Part shown: positions 42,861 to 55,369 of the stretch, piece by piece
How the letters are laid out: each line of letters begins with the position of its first letter
How positions within the stretch are numbered: position 1 is the stretch's first letter
Source: Cladopsammia gracilis
Lineage: Eukaryota > Cnidaria > Anthozoa > Scleractinia > Dendrophylliidae
NCBI GenBank assembly: GCA_022457155.1
Contig: JAJGOT010000196.1
Span: forward strand, 310,001-374,000
Direction: 5' to 3'
Length of the DNA stretch: 64,000 bases
Notes under the pieces: generated by a model
Databases searched by the model: none
The model's input: only the letters and a program-made list of their open reading frames with translations
What the model was told of the DNA's origin: nothing
Made by a program: the position numbers and the translations under genes

Positions 42861-44115
42861 GTGGAAATCCTGTTCTGAAGGCCTAAGTCGTCTTATTAAT
42901 TCCTAATGAATTTCACTAAAAGCTAAAGTAAAATACCGCCTCCCGGCAAACATTCGTGTCATCATTTATTTTCGGAAGGATGAAAAATGTCTTTCTAAAT
43001 ACGAAATGAGGTCAGCTGTAGGAGAGGAGAGAAGGAGAATTAAGGAGAATTTAAGGCAGCTAGTAAATTCGGGGAATAAGATTAATTTCGCTGCAATTTT
43101 GTGCCGCTGAGATATATTCAGCTAAAAGAACCGAAAAGCTCAAACAATAAAATAAAATAATATGAAAAAATGAGTTTTGAGGGGTACGTACGTGAGAAAC
43201 GCTTGCAGTCAGCCAAGTCACCTGTGGAAACTTTTAATAGGGCGCTCATGCTCCCCTCCCCTCCTGGGTACGCTCCCCCCCCCCCTCCATTACAAAGGTG
43301 CGAATTCTTAGAATAAATTCCACACGTTTCCATTTCGTATTCATAAACAAAACAATGAAAATTTTCGGAAGACCAAATATTGTTGATGTTGAAGTTTCCA
43401 TTTGATCAGTACACAAGTTGTGTAACCAAACAGGGAAGAACGAAAATTCAACGAAATTCAATTTTTTCTTTCTTTCGAATCAGCTTTAGAAAGCTACACC
43501 TCAAATTGTATTTTGCTAATTTGATTTCTGCTCGGGTTTCCGGACTCAAAGCGCTAGGAAAGGATATCGCCGTTTTCCCATATTCAATTGCAGGTAAAAC
43601 TAACAGTCATTTTTGAAATAGGGCTAAAAAGAATGGAGTGATTGCGCGGAAATAGCTCTCAACGTAGAACTTTTCAGAAATAACAAATTTGGCAAAGATT
43701 TTTGTTGACTAGTCTGCTCTCCATATTTGAGAAAAATAGAGTTGTGTTGTAGTTCATTGTCCCCAACAAGCATATAATTCACTTGGCGAAAATAGTGCTT
43801 AGAAAAACATCGCAATTCATAAACAAACTTCCGGTCAATTTTCATTCTTTTCACCCGTTCGTTTAGATGAAAACTTGAAACCTAACTCCTTGCCTTCTTT
43901 GGACCTGTATCGCGCATGCGTTGTTAAAACTCTGAATCTTTTGAAATCGACAAAAACTTTATTTCTTTCAACCGCAGCTGTGAACGATTATTTTAATGTT
44001 CTCAGAACTTTCTTCGCTAGCGTCGAAATCCGACTGACCTAAAATTAAGTCACTGAGAACCTCTGTCAGTTATTGTTAAATCACTGCTTTACTATTTTTT
44101 ATTTTCTTCTTGCAG

Positions 44116-44187
44116 AATGTTTCAGGATGCAAGAAAAAATCCAGAAAAGGAGGCTGCTTTGGACATTTTTTTAGGAGGAAAACATAA
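44116..44187 (+). CDS. Gene 2 terminal exon (basic Cys-containing tail)
   Basis: Identical to 11450-11521 at protein level: NVSGCKKKSRKGG then CFGHFFRRKT and TAA. The acceptor is TTCTTCTTGCAG and the phase agrees with the last Q exon. Confidence 0.55.
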   Translation, partial: NVSGCKKKSRKGGCFGHFFRRKT

Positions 44188-44252
44188 ATTTTTAATGAAG
44201 ATTTTTTTTAAGTTTGGTGCATTAGCCCATGGAATGGCCTTTTCTTTATTGA

Positions 44253-44258
44253 AATAAA
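44253..44258 (+). other. Candidate polyadenylation signal of gene 2
   Basis: AATAAA lies 65 bp after the stop codon. Confidence 0.5.
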
Positions 44259-47200
44259 GAATGGTGTATTATTTCACCAACTCCCACTGAAGCTAAATGG
44301 ATTATTACTTCATTTCATTATGTAAAGAGGTCATCTTATATTTATTCGTTTATCAGCTAGGGGTAGTCAAGCATGCAAAACATGCAAGTGAGGGCGTTTG
44401 GCTGTTCCTCAAAAACAAAAAAAACCGGGTCTGCTGTTTTAATAAATCGCTCCTCAGCAGCAGTTCCCGACGCTGGCGATAGTCACGCTAATTTTCCCCC
44501 TTCCCCTGTTGAAGAGCGATGATGAAGCTATATAGACAAGCGAGTGCCTAAGAGGCCTGTCGTGCGTTTCTCCAAACTCCCGAACACTTTTCGAACCCGA
44601 AAGGTACTTTTAAATGTAGTTTCTAACGAAGGCGTTAAAGTTTTTAGCCAGCAAGGAAACTCAACTTGTGTAGTAAACGAAATATTTTATTGCTAAGCTT
44701 TCTAAATCAACAAAAACCGAATCTTTATTGGTAAACATTCTGCACATAACACAGAATTTCTGGACTTTCGAGAAACACACGCCTGGATTTTTTTTGTCCT
44801 TAACGGACCCCCTGCAGAGATTTTAAAGAACCCCATTCGTTTTTAAGAAAATGTACTTCTCTTGGTCATGGAGTTCAAGGGAACAAAGATTGGGCTTGTT
44901 TGATCTAACAATAGTCTTATCAACCGTCACGTGATGACGTCACAAAACATGTTTTTTGAAATGGCGTACGTTTGCAATCGGAAAGTTTAAAAACTGTCGC
45001 CATCAAAATTCCTAAAAGGTCTTTTCCAATGTAACTCGGCTTTTTAAAGCGGTATCCATTATAGGTCTTGTCAGATTTGTTGACATTTTGTTATGTCACG
45101 TGATCCTTTGACACATGGACGCAATTAAAAGGCGGCATTGTCAATTCCTTACAGGGATAAACAAGATTAAAATGGTTATAAATGGGGTTGACAGACCTAC
45201 GCGACTCCTGCTGTGTGACCATTGACAGTGTTGTTTTAATCCCATTACAGGTTTACTTTCACAAGCATGTTTCCTTCCCCATACACCGAATGCAAATATG
45301 GCGGCCGATTTATAATTCTTTTATATGTATGTTAATTAGCCTGACTAGCCTCATTTTAGAGTAAACATTCTTTTGAACTTTGCACATGCTAACGAGGCCA
45401 GTCAGGCTAATTTACATACACATAAAAGAATAATAAATCGGCAGCCATATTTGCATTCGGTGCATAAGAGATCAAGGGAAGTCCCTGGAATATCTCTCTG
45501 AGCAATGGCTTATTAGAAGTATAAAAATAGGCAGGCTAAATGCGACTCCCGCGCGTGACAAAAAAGTATTTAAACGGCCTAAACACAAAGTAGAAGGCGC
45601 ATGAAAATAATATGGGCGCAAGAAAGGATGGCGCGCGCGAAGAAGACGCGCGAGGAGAGAAGTGTCGCTCCTCGCGTGTCTCCCTTGCGCGCCCAGTTCT
45701 TCCTTGCGCCGATATTAATTTCTTGCGTCTGCTACGCAGGCTCTTAGTAAATTTTTGTTAGTACACGAATTTGTGATCATGCTGGTCTTCCCAACAGTCA
45801 TAACCGACTTTCTGCAATTCTGCTTCATTGATGGACGCCTGAGTAGGAGTTCTCGCGTTTGTTGCTGTTAGTTTATTTATATATATAGATTGGCTGTGCC
45901 TAACAGCGTAGCTCTCTGAACAGAAAGCCGATGATAAACTTAACTGGGGAGAAAGGTCGGAAGCATAAGAATTAAGATTGACGACCGGGCTATTTTTCAA
46001 TTTTAGCAATTCCCAAAAGCAGAATTACCCGACCGTCTGCACAGTACATTTAGACCGTACAAAAGTTCACAAAAACAAACAACTTTTTCTCTGTCTATAG
46101 TAATTAGTACGACTACTTTTCGAATAAAATACACCTGTTGCTTATCAAAAATTGCCAGAGACCAAAATTGCAAAAAATACAAACATATTTGCATGCGGGC
46201 TTTACAAAATTACTAGTCGTGTAGCAGGCGTTAGGGCGATTGTTAAGGCACGCTAGCAAGAAAATTGCCATAAGTTCATTCGCGCAAGGTACTAGACTAA
46301 ACCATTTCCTTTCCAGTGTCATTAGAGAAGTTTCCCTTGAGTGTCGTAAAACTAAACCCAACGTAATTACTCTGGCCAATCACAACAGACGCAAACAATC
46401 CAATGAACCAATCAGGACTCGAAGCAAGTACACGAAGCCGGCACCAAGCGCGGGAAAACGCGTGCGAGTAAGTCACGATTGGTTCTACTTTGAGGTTGAC
46501 AAAGTGGCGCGATATTTTATAGCCAATCACAAAGCGCAGCACTGCAAAATCAAAGCAATCGCGAAATTACTTACGACACAATTGAAAACTGCACTAATAT
46601 GCAATTACTGATGGGTTTGCTTTATTTTGGCTGTTGCTTGTTCACATAACACACGCAACTAGTGACGAGTCAAGCAGTGAATAATCAGTAGTAGACTTGT
46701 TCCACTGTGAGTCACTGATTTGATCCTTTAGGGCTGGTGCCAACTGGCGACGTAAGCGGAATCGCAGGAACCAGAACCTTCTGGAAGCAGAAGCGGAATC
46801 GTAAAGAAAAGGAAACTTCCTGATTCTTCCGATTCCGTCGAGATTCTTTTCCGATTGCGACTCCGGTTTTGATTTACATTAGAACGTAAGGCTCCCTACG
46901 CTTCCGACTCCGCTTGTGTTTGCGTCGCTAGTGAGAACCAGCCCTTTTGGTTAAGGGAACGCTGCGCCGGCTGATGTATCGTGATTATGGCCACGGGCTT
47001 GTTTTAATCTTGCTTTATTATCTTGAAATAGGAGCAAAAATCACCAAAAGTGATGATACCAAGAAAATATAACGTTAAGACGCAAAATAAGGGTTACAAT
47101 GGTCAAAGTTCCGCAAGAATGACAATACCTTGTATTCCTGAATGCAAATCTAATTATTTATAGTTAGGAGTAAACAGTGAGAAAATGAATGGCAATTTTG

Positions 47201-47403
47201 ATTTCTTGACCGCCAGTTACGAAATCAAATTTACTGAACTGTAACCCTTCCATCCTTGCAATCCTGCACTTTTTCTCCAAACTACTGCTTCTGTTTTGCT
47301 CTATAGAATCGTTTTATCCAATTCAGTTGTATATTTGGTTGCATTCAGCGATATAACATGGAAAAAAGGAGGCGAAATTTTGTCGTTTCGACGGGACAGT
47401 GTC
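44259..47403. other. Intergenic DNA of unit B
   Basis: It matches 11593-15503 with deletions. It holds hairpins at 45284-45462 and 45608-45716, a family C fragment at about 45760-46215, a CCAAT-rich stretch near 46375-46530 and a complete hAT-like MITE at 46730-46945 (ends AGGGCTGGT and ACCAGCCCT). I see no gene. Confidence 0.65.
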
Positions 47404-48653
47404 AGTTTAATGAATTACACATTACACAAGTGCAAAACGCGTGCGCAATTGTAAAAAACATGGCAGCGATCGCAAAGTTAAAAGTGCAGAAAACAGAGCA
47501 ACAACTACCGCCATTTTCAATGAAGATCCGGCGTTCTCGGTAACCACAGGGAGCAGAGGAGCCAAATTTGACCTAATACGCGTTCGATCTTTGAGCTTAA
47601 AAAGCGCGCTGTGTCTTGCGTTATTCGATTTGTTGTTTTAGAGTTTTTCCCCCAGCGGGACCCCAAGTGTAATCGGCGCTTTCCGGGCGCTTTCCGGGCG
47701 CTTTCCGAGCGAGGCACAAAGTGCCGAGAAGAAAAAGAGACAAGGGAAGAAACATAGTACCACGTGATTCGTTGGATGTGGACCGCAACATACTGGTGAC
47801 GGAAGTAAAAACTCCGAAAGTGACATGCCGTCAATAAAACGGAAGTCATGCCAACTGTTCAAAATAGACCTTGTCACGGTTTTTCCAAATTTTTATATTG
47901 GCCTGACAGCAAAAATCCATCGACACTGCTGGAAAAAAGCATCTCAAAATTAGCAAAGTGGCCGAGTTTAAAAGCGATATATTTTAAAATAGTGGAGATA
48001 TAGCTCCGCAAAGTCGACCACAGGCGGCTCAAGCTCACTATTAGATAACCGGGACGTGACCCTTGCTTTATGAGCGGTATTGTGTTATAAAGATTCGATT
48101 TATAAAGGTTTGTATGGGAACGCAACGGTTTTGCTTCAAAACTTAAAAATTCGGTTAATACGGACAACGGTGAAAAACCGTGACAAGGTCTATTTTGAAC
48201 AGTTGGCATAACTTCCGTTTTATTGACGGCATGTCACTTTCGGAGTTTTTACTTCCGTCACCAGTATGTTGCGGTCCACATCCAACGAATCACGTGGTAC
48301 TATGTTTCTTCCCTTGTCTCTTTTTCTTCTCGGCACTTTGTGCCTCGCTCGGAAAGCGCCCGGAAAGCGCCCGGAAAGCGCCGATTACACTTGGGGTCCC
48401 GCTGGGGGAAAAACTCTAAAACAACAAATCGAATAACGCAAGACACAGCGCGCTTTTTAAGCTCAAAGATCGAACGCGTATTAGGTCAAATTTGGCTCCT
48501 CTGCTCCCTGTGGTTACCGAGAACGCCGGATCTTCATTGAAAATGGCGGTAGTTGTTGCTCTGTTTTCTGCACTTTTAACTTTGCGATCGCTGCCATGTT
48601 TTTTACAATTGCGCACGCGTTTTGCACTTGTGTAATGTGTAATTCATTAAACT
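47404..48653. mobile_element. Foldback element A, unit B copy
   Basis: Same two 482-bp arms and loop as 15504-16753, with only scattered differences. Confidence 0.88.
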
Positions 48654-49057
48654 AATTTTACGGACAACGGACACTTTTCTGTGGCCCGAGTCACAAACTC
48701 TCATATATTGTCAACCCCGCTTTACGGACAGGTTGCCTGCACACTGTCTATTTTCATATTGTCACAACTGTCTGTCTAATATTCAGTCCACTTGGCTGAG
48801 TCGCAAACCAAAAGCGTCAGTACAAAGTAGAGTCAGACTTTTTCAAACGAAACCATTGTCGTGCCTGTTTCAATAACAATACAATACTTAAAACATTTTA
48901 CTCTGAGACTATGATAAATGATCGTGAGGTTTCTTTAGGATGAACTTGTTACTGTTACAGTTAAGAAATTAAACAACGTTTTCTCAGAAAACTGTCTGCT
49001 TTGGTCTTTATATCGATAAAACATGTGTCCCTGATGTTTTTTTTCTGAGAGCCTGCT

Positions 49058-49134
49058 TAATACGGACACCCGGATAATACGGACACCATGGCATGTCCCC
49101 TTGGTGTCCGTATTAACCGGGTTCCACTGTATAA
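49058..49134 (-). mobile_element. pogo/Tigger-like terminus, unit B copy
   Basis: Same CAGTGGAACCCGGTTAATA end next to TA as at 17158-17232. Confidence 0.5.
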
Positions 49135-49407
49135 TGTAAAGTAATTTGTATGATATTGAGAATTCGTGTATAGGTGTCTTTTTTCTGTACGTGTTTTATC
49201 CGATCAATCAAAAAAGAACAATTAGACAGCTGTAAAGCTAAGGGAAGACTATTCAATCTATCGATTAATCAATCAGCAGCCATACTATTGAAAGAGACAG
49301 ATCATGAGCTCTAGAATGTTATAAAACTGTTTTGCAGTGTTTTCTTTCCAGAAGGGGAGCGATATGAAGTAAACTCTACTTAGCACACTATCACAACTAT
49401 ACGATTA

Positions 49408-49572
<165 letters not shown>

Positions 49573-49838
49573 TTAGAAGGTGGAGAACGGTGAACAGTAC
49601 ACATGTAAAACAGTTTTGGTTTACAACACGAAGTCTCATTATAAAAGGGATGGCACCTCCTTTATTTCACACCCTTTTGGTGTAAAATGCAAACTTGAGC
49701 GTCTTTCAGTCATAAAACATGGTTGATTAAAGTGTCCTATATAAAATGGCTTAAAAATCTCATCAAACCAAGACATACACCGAATGCAGGTGGTGTGCGC
49801 ACTAAGATCGCAATGCATTATTTTTGCGAATTTCCAAC

Positions 49839-50458
49839 ATGGCGGAAAAGTCTGCTGGCGAAGGCGATTTTTCGAGGTAAGCCACTCATATTTTTTGCCG
49901 TCTTTCTTGGCTCTATCCTTCCCTACTTTCTGCCTTTTTTTCTTGGGATATCCGTAAATAGGTTTATGATTTTCATTTTTCAATAACTGAATTCTTTAGT
50001 CATAAATTTCGGCAATTGCCAGACAAGGTAAATTTCGCTGCTTCTCGCCCAATTTAGTATGTCATAGTTATTGTTCCATCGCGCCTTTCGAGGACCGGTG
50101 CTTACCACAATAGATCAAAATTTAAAAAGTTAAGACATTTTCCCGTATAGAAAACATGATGCACCAGTATGCACCACTGGTTTTACGCTGTTTGGGCAAA
50201 ATGAAATCATGCATATTTTTGCTTTTGTTGCGTGAATAGGATGATAACGTCGCCTCGACATACTTGAATTTGTTAATCGTCAACTCAAAAGATTTACCTT
50301 TTTATGAAACGTGTTGTGCCCCAAACCTTTCTTTTTAATTAAAAGTTAATTTTTCTTCTTACTAGGGCTCGGAGAACACTCTTCACGATTTCACGGGATG
50401 CAAAATTTATTCACAAAACCACAGGGAGCCCATACAATCTGTTTGTGTAACACAATGA
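49839..50458 (+). CDS. Candidate short spliced gene, unit B copy
   Basis: Exons 49839-49876, 50000-50027 and 50366-50458 keep the frame of the unit A copy. One change (Arg to Gly) falls in the third exon. Product unknown. Confidence 0.28.
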
Positions 50459-51911
50459 CCATTTGTAATTTTATAGGAAATGTATGGGATTTACCTAAAT
50501 TTCATATTATAGCGACGTATCACCAAATGTATGTACTGATCAACGCTAAATAAGCGTTGAATTACCTTATTTGTTGTGTGTTGTCGTCCTTTTGCCGTAA
50601 AAGTGATATTTTGAGCGATTTTGAAGGATTCTGAGTTCGCCCTTGACTGTACGTCTAAGAGAAAGACAAGGGTGGAAAGAGATTTTTGAACGGCTCTAGC
50701 GCCGAGGCGATTTTTTCACATAAAATTGCATCGCTCGGCTTTCAAACCAAGCAACATAAAGGCCCAAAGATTCACGCTTCTTCTCGTACCTCTCGATCGA
50801 AAATCCGTCCAAACGGCCCGGAGCTAGCCGTCGAAGAAAATCAAAATCCCACACTTTCCAAGCAGTCGATATTCGTATCATTTCTTCCTGTGCCAGCCAG
50901 ACCGTCCTGCTGATTGCCTCTTTCTGATTGGTCGCCGTTAAACAACAACTGATTCAAAATAAGTACCGAGGGTGGGGAGCCATAGGCATTTTCGTAAGGT
51001 CAAACCGTTTACTCACCAGACTCGGGTCGTGTGAGCGACGACTACCGGAAGCCCAGAAAGACTTCTGCTCATTGTTCACGTAGACCAATGAAGTTGCAAG
51101 GTTACAGATGATTTCACATTTGAATATTTACAATTTTATAAATACAGAACAGTTAAATCTAGATCAGGGAAAGAAAATGGTGTCCACGCTCAAATCAAAT
51201 GACGAAGGAAAAATCGTTAAGACAAGGAAACTTGGAACGAATTCTTACCAGATATTGATGTCTGTTAAAGCTTGGTAAGTTAACTTTTTCCCGACTCACA
51301 CGACCCGAGTCTGGTGAGTAAACGGTTTGACCTTACGAAAATGCCTATGGCTCCCCACCCTCGGTACTTATTTTGAATCAGTTGTTGTTTAACGGCGACC
51401 AATCAGAAAGAGGCAATCAGCGGGATGGTTTCTGGCTGGCACAGGAAGAAATGATACGAATATCGACGGCTTGGAAAGTGTGGGATTTTGATTTTCTTCG
51501 ACGGCTAGCTCTGGGCCGTTTGGACGGATTTTCGATCGAGAGGTACGAGAAGAAGCGTGAATCTTTGGGCCTTTATGTTGCTTGGTTTGAAAGCCGAGCG
51601 ATGCGATTTTATGTGAAAAAATCGCCTCGGCGCTGGAGCCGTTCAAAAATCTCTTTCCACCCTTGTCTTTCTCTTAGACGTACAGTCAACGGCGAACTCA
51701 GAATCCTTCAAAATCGCTCAAAATATCACTTTTACGGCAAAAGGACGACAACACACAACAAATAAGGTAATTCAACGCTTATTTAGCGTTGATCAGTACA
51801 TACATTTGGCGATACGTCGCTATAATATGAAATTTAGGTAAATCCCATACATTTCCTATAAAATTACAAATGGTCATTGTGTTACACAAACAGATTGTAT
51901 GGGCTCCCCGT
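50420..51911. mobile_element. Foldback element B, unit B copy
   Basis: Same inverted arms and loop as 18529-20011. Scattered differences distinguish the copies, such as CTAGCGCCGAGG in place of CCAGCGCCGAGG. Confidence 0.85.
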
Positions 51912-53894
51912 GACAAAACATGGATATTCAAGATGTAGCAACAAATAATTCGCTGCAAATACCATAAGCAATGTAGGGAAACCAGGAAGAAGAACAGGCC
52001 TTCATGACAAGATAACCCCCTGTAAAAATCCCAAAAATCATAAATGTACATGCACATTCTACTTGCTGGTGTCACTACAGTTCACATAGCCATAGTGCTG
52101 TGAATTTTTATTCAACTTCCACAAACAACTCATGTTGAAGGTGATCAGTTTCTCAATTCCCATAATCCATGTGCATGATTGTACACTGATATTTTGAGGG
52201 GATTTTATAATATGCTGATCACTGTTCCAATCAAATCAATAAACAATCCTTTATTTTGACACATAATATTTATATCAAGCAATAATTTTAATTTTTACTA
52301 TAACATCAAATAGAGACAATCATGTTAACTTACATGTATATAACATTACCCAGGGGTTTCAATAGAAGCTGGCTACCGGTGGTGTACCGCCGCCTACTTC
52401 GCATCTCACCTCTGGTTACTGAAACTGTAACTGTCTTACATTTCACTCAATTTCATGCTCAGAATGCTGGAAATTGCATTTCTGAGCCTCTAGATTTCAA
52501 AATTTTCTGAGGGGCATGCTCCCAGACCCCGCTGGTGGGACGGGGCCTTATGGCTCCTTATCTCTCACAGCCGCCTATTATACCTTGGCCAGTCACCTAC
52601 TTCAATTCTTATTGAAACCCCTGATTACCAACATGTAGTAATTTCTAGCAGAAAATTTTTTTCCTAATAAAATATTCTTATGTGATAGCCTGAAGTATAT
52701 TTAATATACTGGTAAAAGAAATATTTAACTACTCTCAAGAGATGCACTGTTGTGGTAAATTCAGAGTCTCTACATTTTTTACATGTACTGATTTGGATCC
52801 ATGAACTTCAAAGTCTTCAAAGAGAAGTTGAAGTGGAATTAACAGTAAATTTAAGCAGTACATGTACCTTAATGTCCTGGGTGCCATTTACCTTTTTTAG
52901 GGATACATGCGAAAAGGCTCCAAGTGACTCTTTATTTGCCAGGAGAATATACCATATTCTCTCTTGAAAAATAATAGTTACCTGTATTTATGTAGTGCAG
53001 TTCTTCACTAATTGTTCATGGTGCTTAACAATGCATAAAACACTATGGCAATATATAAAGTATGAAAAAAAAAAAACCACTTTCAAAAGGTGATTAAGGT
53101 TATTGTAGGCACCCCTATTTTACTTTGAGTTGGTCCACTTGGATAGCAATATTATTATTTTCTCAAATAGTTTTTAATGAACTGATTAAATATGTAACTG
53201 GTTGTATATTCATGAAATGAATGTATACAGCTATTTCAATTAACGTCGGATGAAAAAGGCGAAAAGCCAAGACTTCAAAGTAGTATGGGATTTTTATTCA
53301 ATGGATTTGAACCCTAACCCATACTACCTTGCGGTCTTGGCTTTAAGCTTTCATCTGACAATGTTTATTGAAGTAGCTGTATTCATGAAATGATATGAAA
53401 ACTGTTTGATGCCTAAAAATTGATTTAACTCTGTGGAGGTCACTAATGTAACCAGGTGGTGCATTAGGATTCTTTGAGGGGATGTCTTCATGATCATTAT
53501 TTGAAACAATCTCTTTTGCCCGCTTTATTCCGATACCCCGAATATTCTTCAAATAATTGCATCCAGCCACAATGCACATGGTCTGAAAACTTCTTAATTC
53601 CATCTGGAGGTGATTCAGAACCTTTGATAACTCTAACATATCTGCCCCACCATTACAATCCAGCTTGAAAAGAACCTAGCAAAAGAAAACACAGGACAGT
53701 CTGAGGGACTTATATGCATAGAATGCAGTCCCTGTTTACTAAAAAAAGAAACCAAACATAAAAACCCCAATGTCAATAGTAAGACTTCATGTTAGCTCAA
53801 AACACTATAAATACATTTATTTTTTTGTTGTGTTATTAATTAATTGTTTTCCACATTAACAGCAAAATTTAATACTCCCAGAAAACAAGAAGTA

Positions 53895-54070
53895 AGGGGC
53901 GGACCATTAGTTTTTTGACAGGGGGTTGGAAAATTTTGAAATACATGTAAATTGTTTGCAGAGGCTATAAACACTGAAATAAATTGTATGCAAGCAAAAA
54001 ATAAAGAAAAAATTGTTTGCTGAAAGTATGGCAACCCCCCTTCCCGTCAAAAAAATAATGGTCCGTCCCT
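53895..54070. mobile_element. GGACCATTA MITE, unit B copy
   Basis: Same termini as 21991-22166, in the same intron of the EXO1-like relic. Confidence 0.75.
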
Positions 54071-54642
54071 AACAAAGAAACATGATCAGCAACAAAAAAG
54101 AGAAAGTTAGCTTTGTAAAAACAAAAAATAAGTGTGATTAAAGCATAAAATTGTGCCCCCTCCTATTTATGATGTAGTTGATCACCCCATAACTTTTGTA
54201 TTTTTTATCTGAGTGCATGCAGTCTTGAAACATGTGCCACATTAATCAATGCACTGAGAGCTGCAAAATAATAAAAGAAATATTTTGTTTTAAACTCATT
54301 TCTATTTAAATGCTGATATGATTTACGAAATACTCTGATGAATAGCAGAGTTTGTATTTATCAATTTGGAAAAGGAAAAATATGCTCTTCGCCTTAGAGC
54401 TTTAAAAGGGATACACTATACATTCAAACGATGTGATTACCTTGATCAAGCCCATAACTTCAACAAATGCCACTGTAGCCGATTGTGCCCTGACCTTTCT
54501 CGCCTCTGATGTATTTCCCTGTTCCTCAAGGGCCTCGGCTTTTCTTGCTTGTTCCTCTCTGACTCTTCAAAGGAAAATGCAAAATGCAGAAGTCACTGAT
54601 GTGGACAAATATTACAAATTTCTTGAATGGCAGACAATCTTC

Positions 54643-55369
54643 TTAAGGTTACAGTGTACCTTCAGATCGAAAATTTATCGAAATTTTTTTTTTTGGCGTT
54701 AAAATAAAGTTTGCAGAATGAACTTTCATCCAAAAAAAAAGTATCGAAAAATAGTGAAAATTGACGGAGAAATGACGGTATAACTTTTGTGGGCGGAGTT
54801 TGTTTATTAAGCGATATGTTTTTTTAAGCGCCGTTTCTCAAAGTTAATTTTTCACTTGTTGGGGACACTTTAAAGAGCTACAACTCAAAGGGAATTTGTT
54901 CGATTTTCCTTAAATTTGGACAAAAGCTAGGCTAACATATAATCAACAAAAACGTGTCGGCGAATTTCTTAATTCCGAAAACTTTTTCGTCAAGAGGCAT
55001 TTCCGTGCGATCATTCCAATTTTTTTTCTCCCCTTTTCGAAAATATTCTGTAACTTTTCACTGCAATTGAATATGGAAAATCGCCGACACGTTTTTTTAG
55101 CACTTCGTGTCCGGAAAACCGAGAACAAATCAAATCAGCAAAATATAATAATCGCTTTGAGTTATAGCGTTTTAAAACTGATTCGGACGTTCGAATTTAG
55201 ACGTCGTAAAAAATTCGACAATTCATTTTATTACCAAATGGTTTCCATATTTAGATAGCCAGCTCTATAAGCTTTAATTTGATATCTGGGTTTAGGTATA
55301 TTAAGTGTAATCTTAAGACTCTAGAGCTGTTATACTGGAGACACCCCCGAAGGTACACTGTAACCTTAA
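54643..55369. mobile_element. TTAA-flanked transposon, unit B copy
   Basis: TTAA and GGTTACAGTGTACCTTC at both ends, as at 22739-23469, shorter by a few bases in an internal T run. Confidence 0.8.

Larger units (their letters stand above)
27461..44258 (+). other. Gene 2 locus: complete rod-only myosin-tail-like gene
   Basis: Predicted coding exons run from 27580 (or 27461) to a stop at 44187, with AATAAA at 44253. Every join keeps frame: 27580-27601, 29499-29560, 31553-31723, 32392-32541, 33130-33297, 33944-34003, 34180-34379, 34647-34779, 34896-35033, 35721-35858, 36353-36522, 37068-37200, 37870-37956, 40222-40412, 40698-40830, 41817-41954 and 44116-44187. If all are used the protein has about 721 residues. 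The L, R, Q and A exons resemble the myosin heavy chain rod. The 5' exons are coiled coil of less certain kinship. There is no motor domain, IQ motif or neck. A filament-forming or filament-associated role like that of paramyosin or myorod is inferred from sequence type alone. The model may in part reflect alternative exons, especially the two neighbouring Q exons. Confidence 0.65.

Noticed and set aside
46240..46611. 123-codon + strand open frame in the CCAAT-rich stretch
   Set aside because: The unit A counterpart is broken by an indel, and the sequence has no domain and no gene context.
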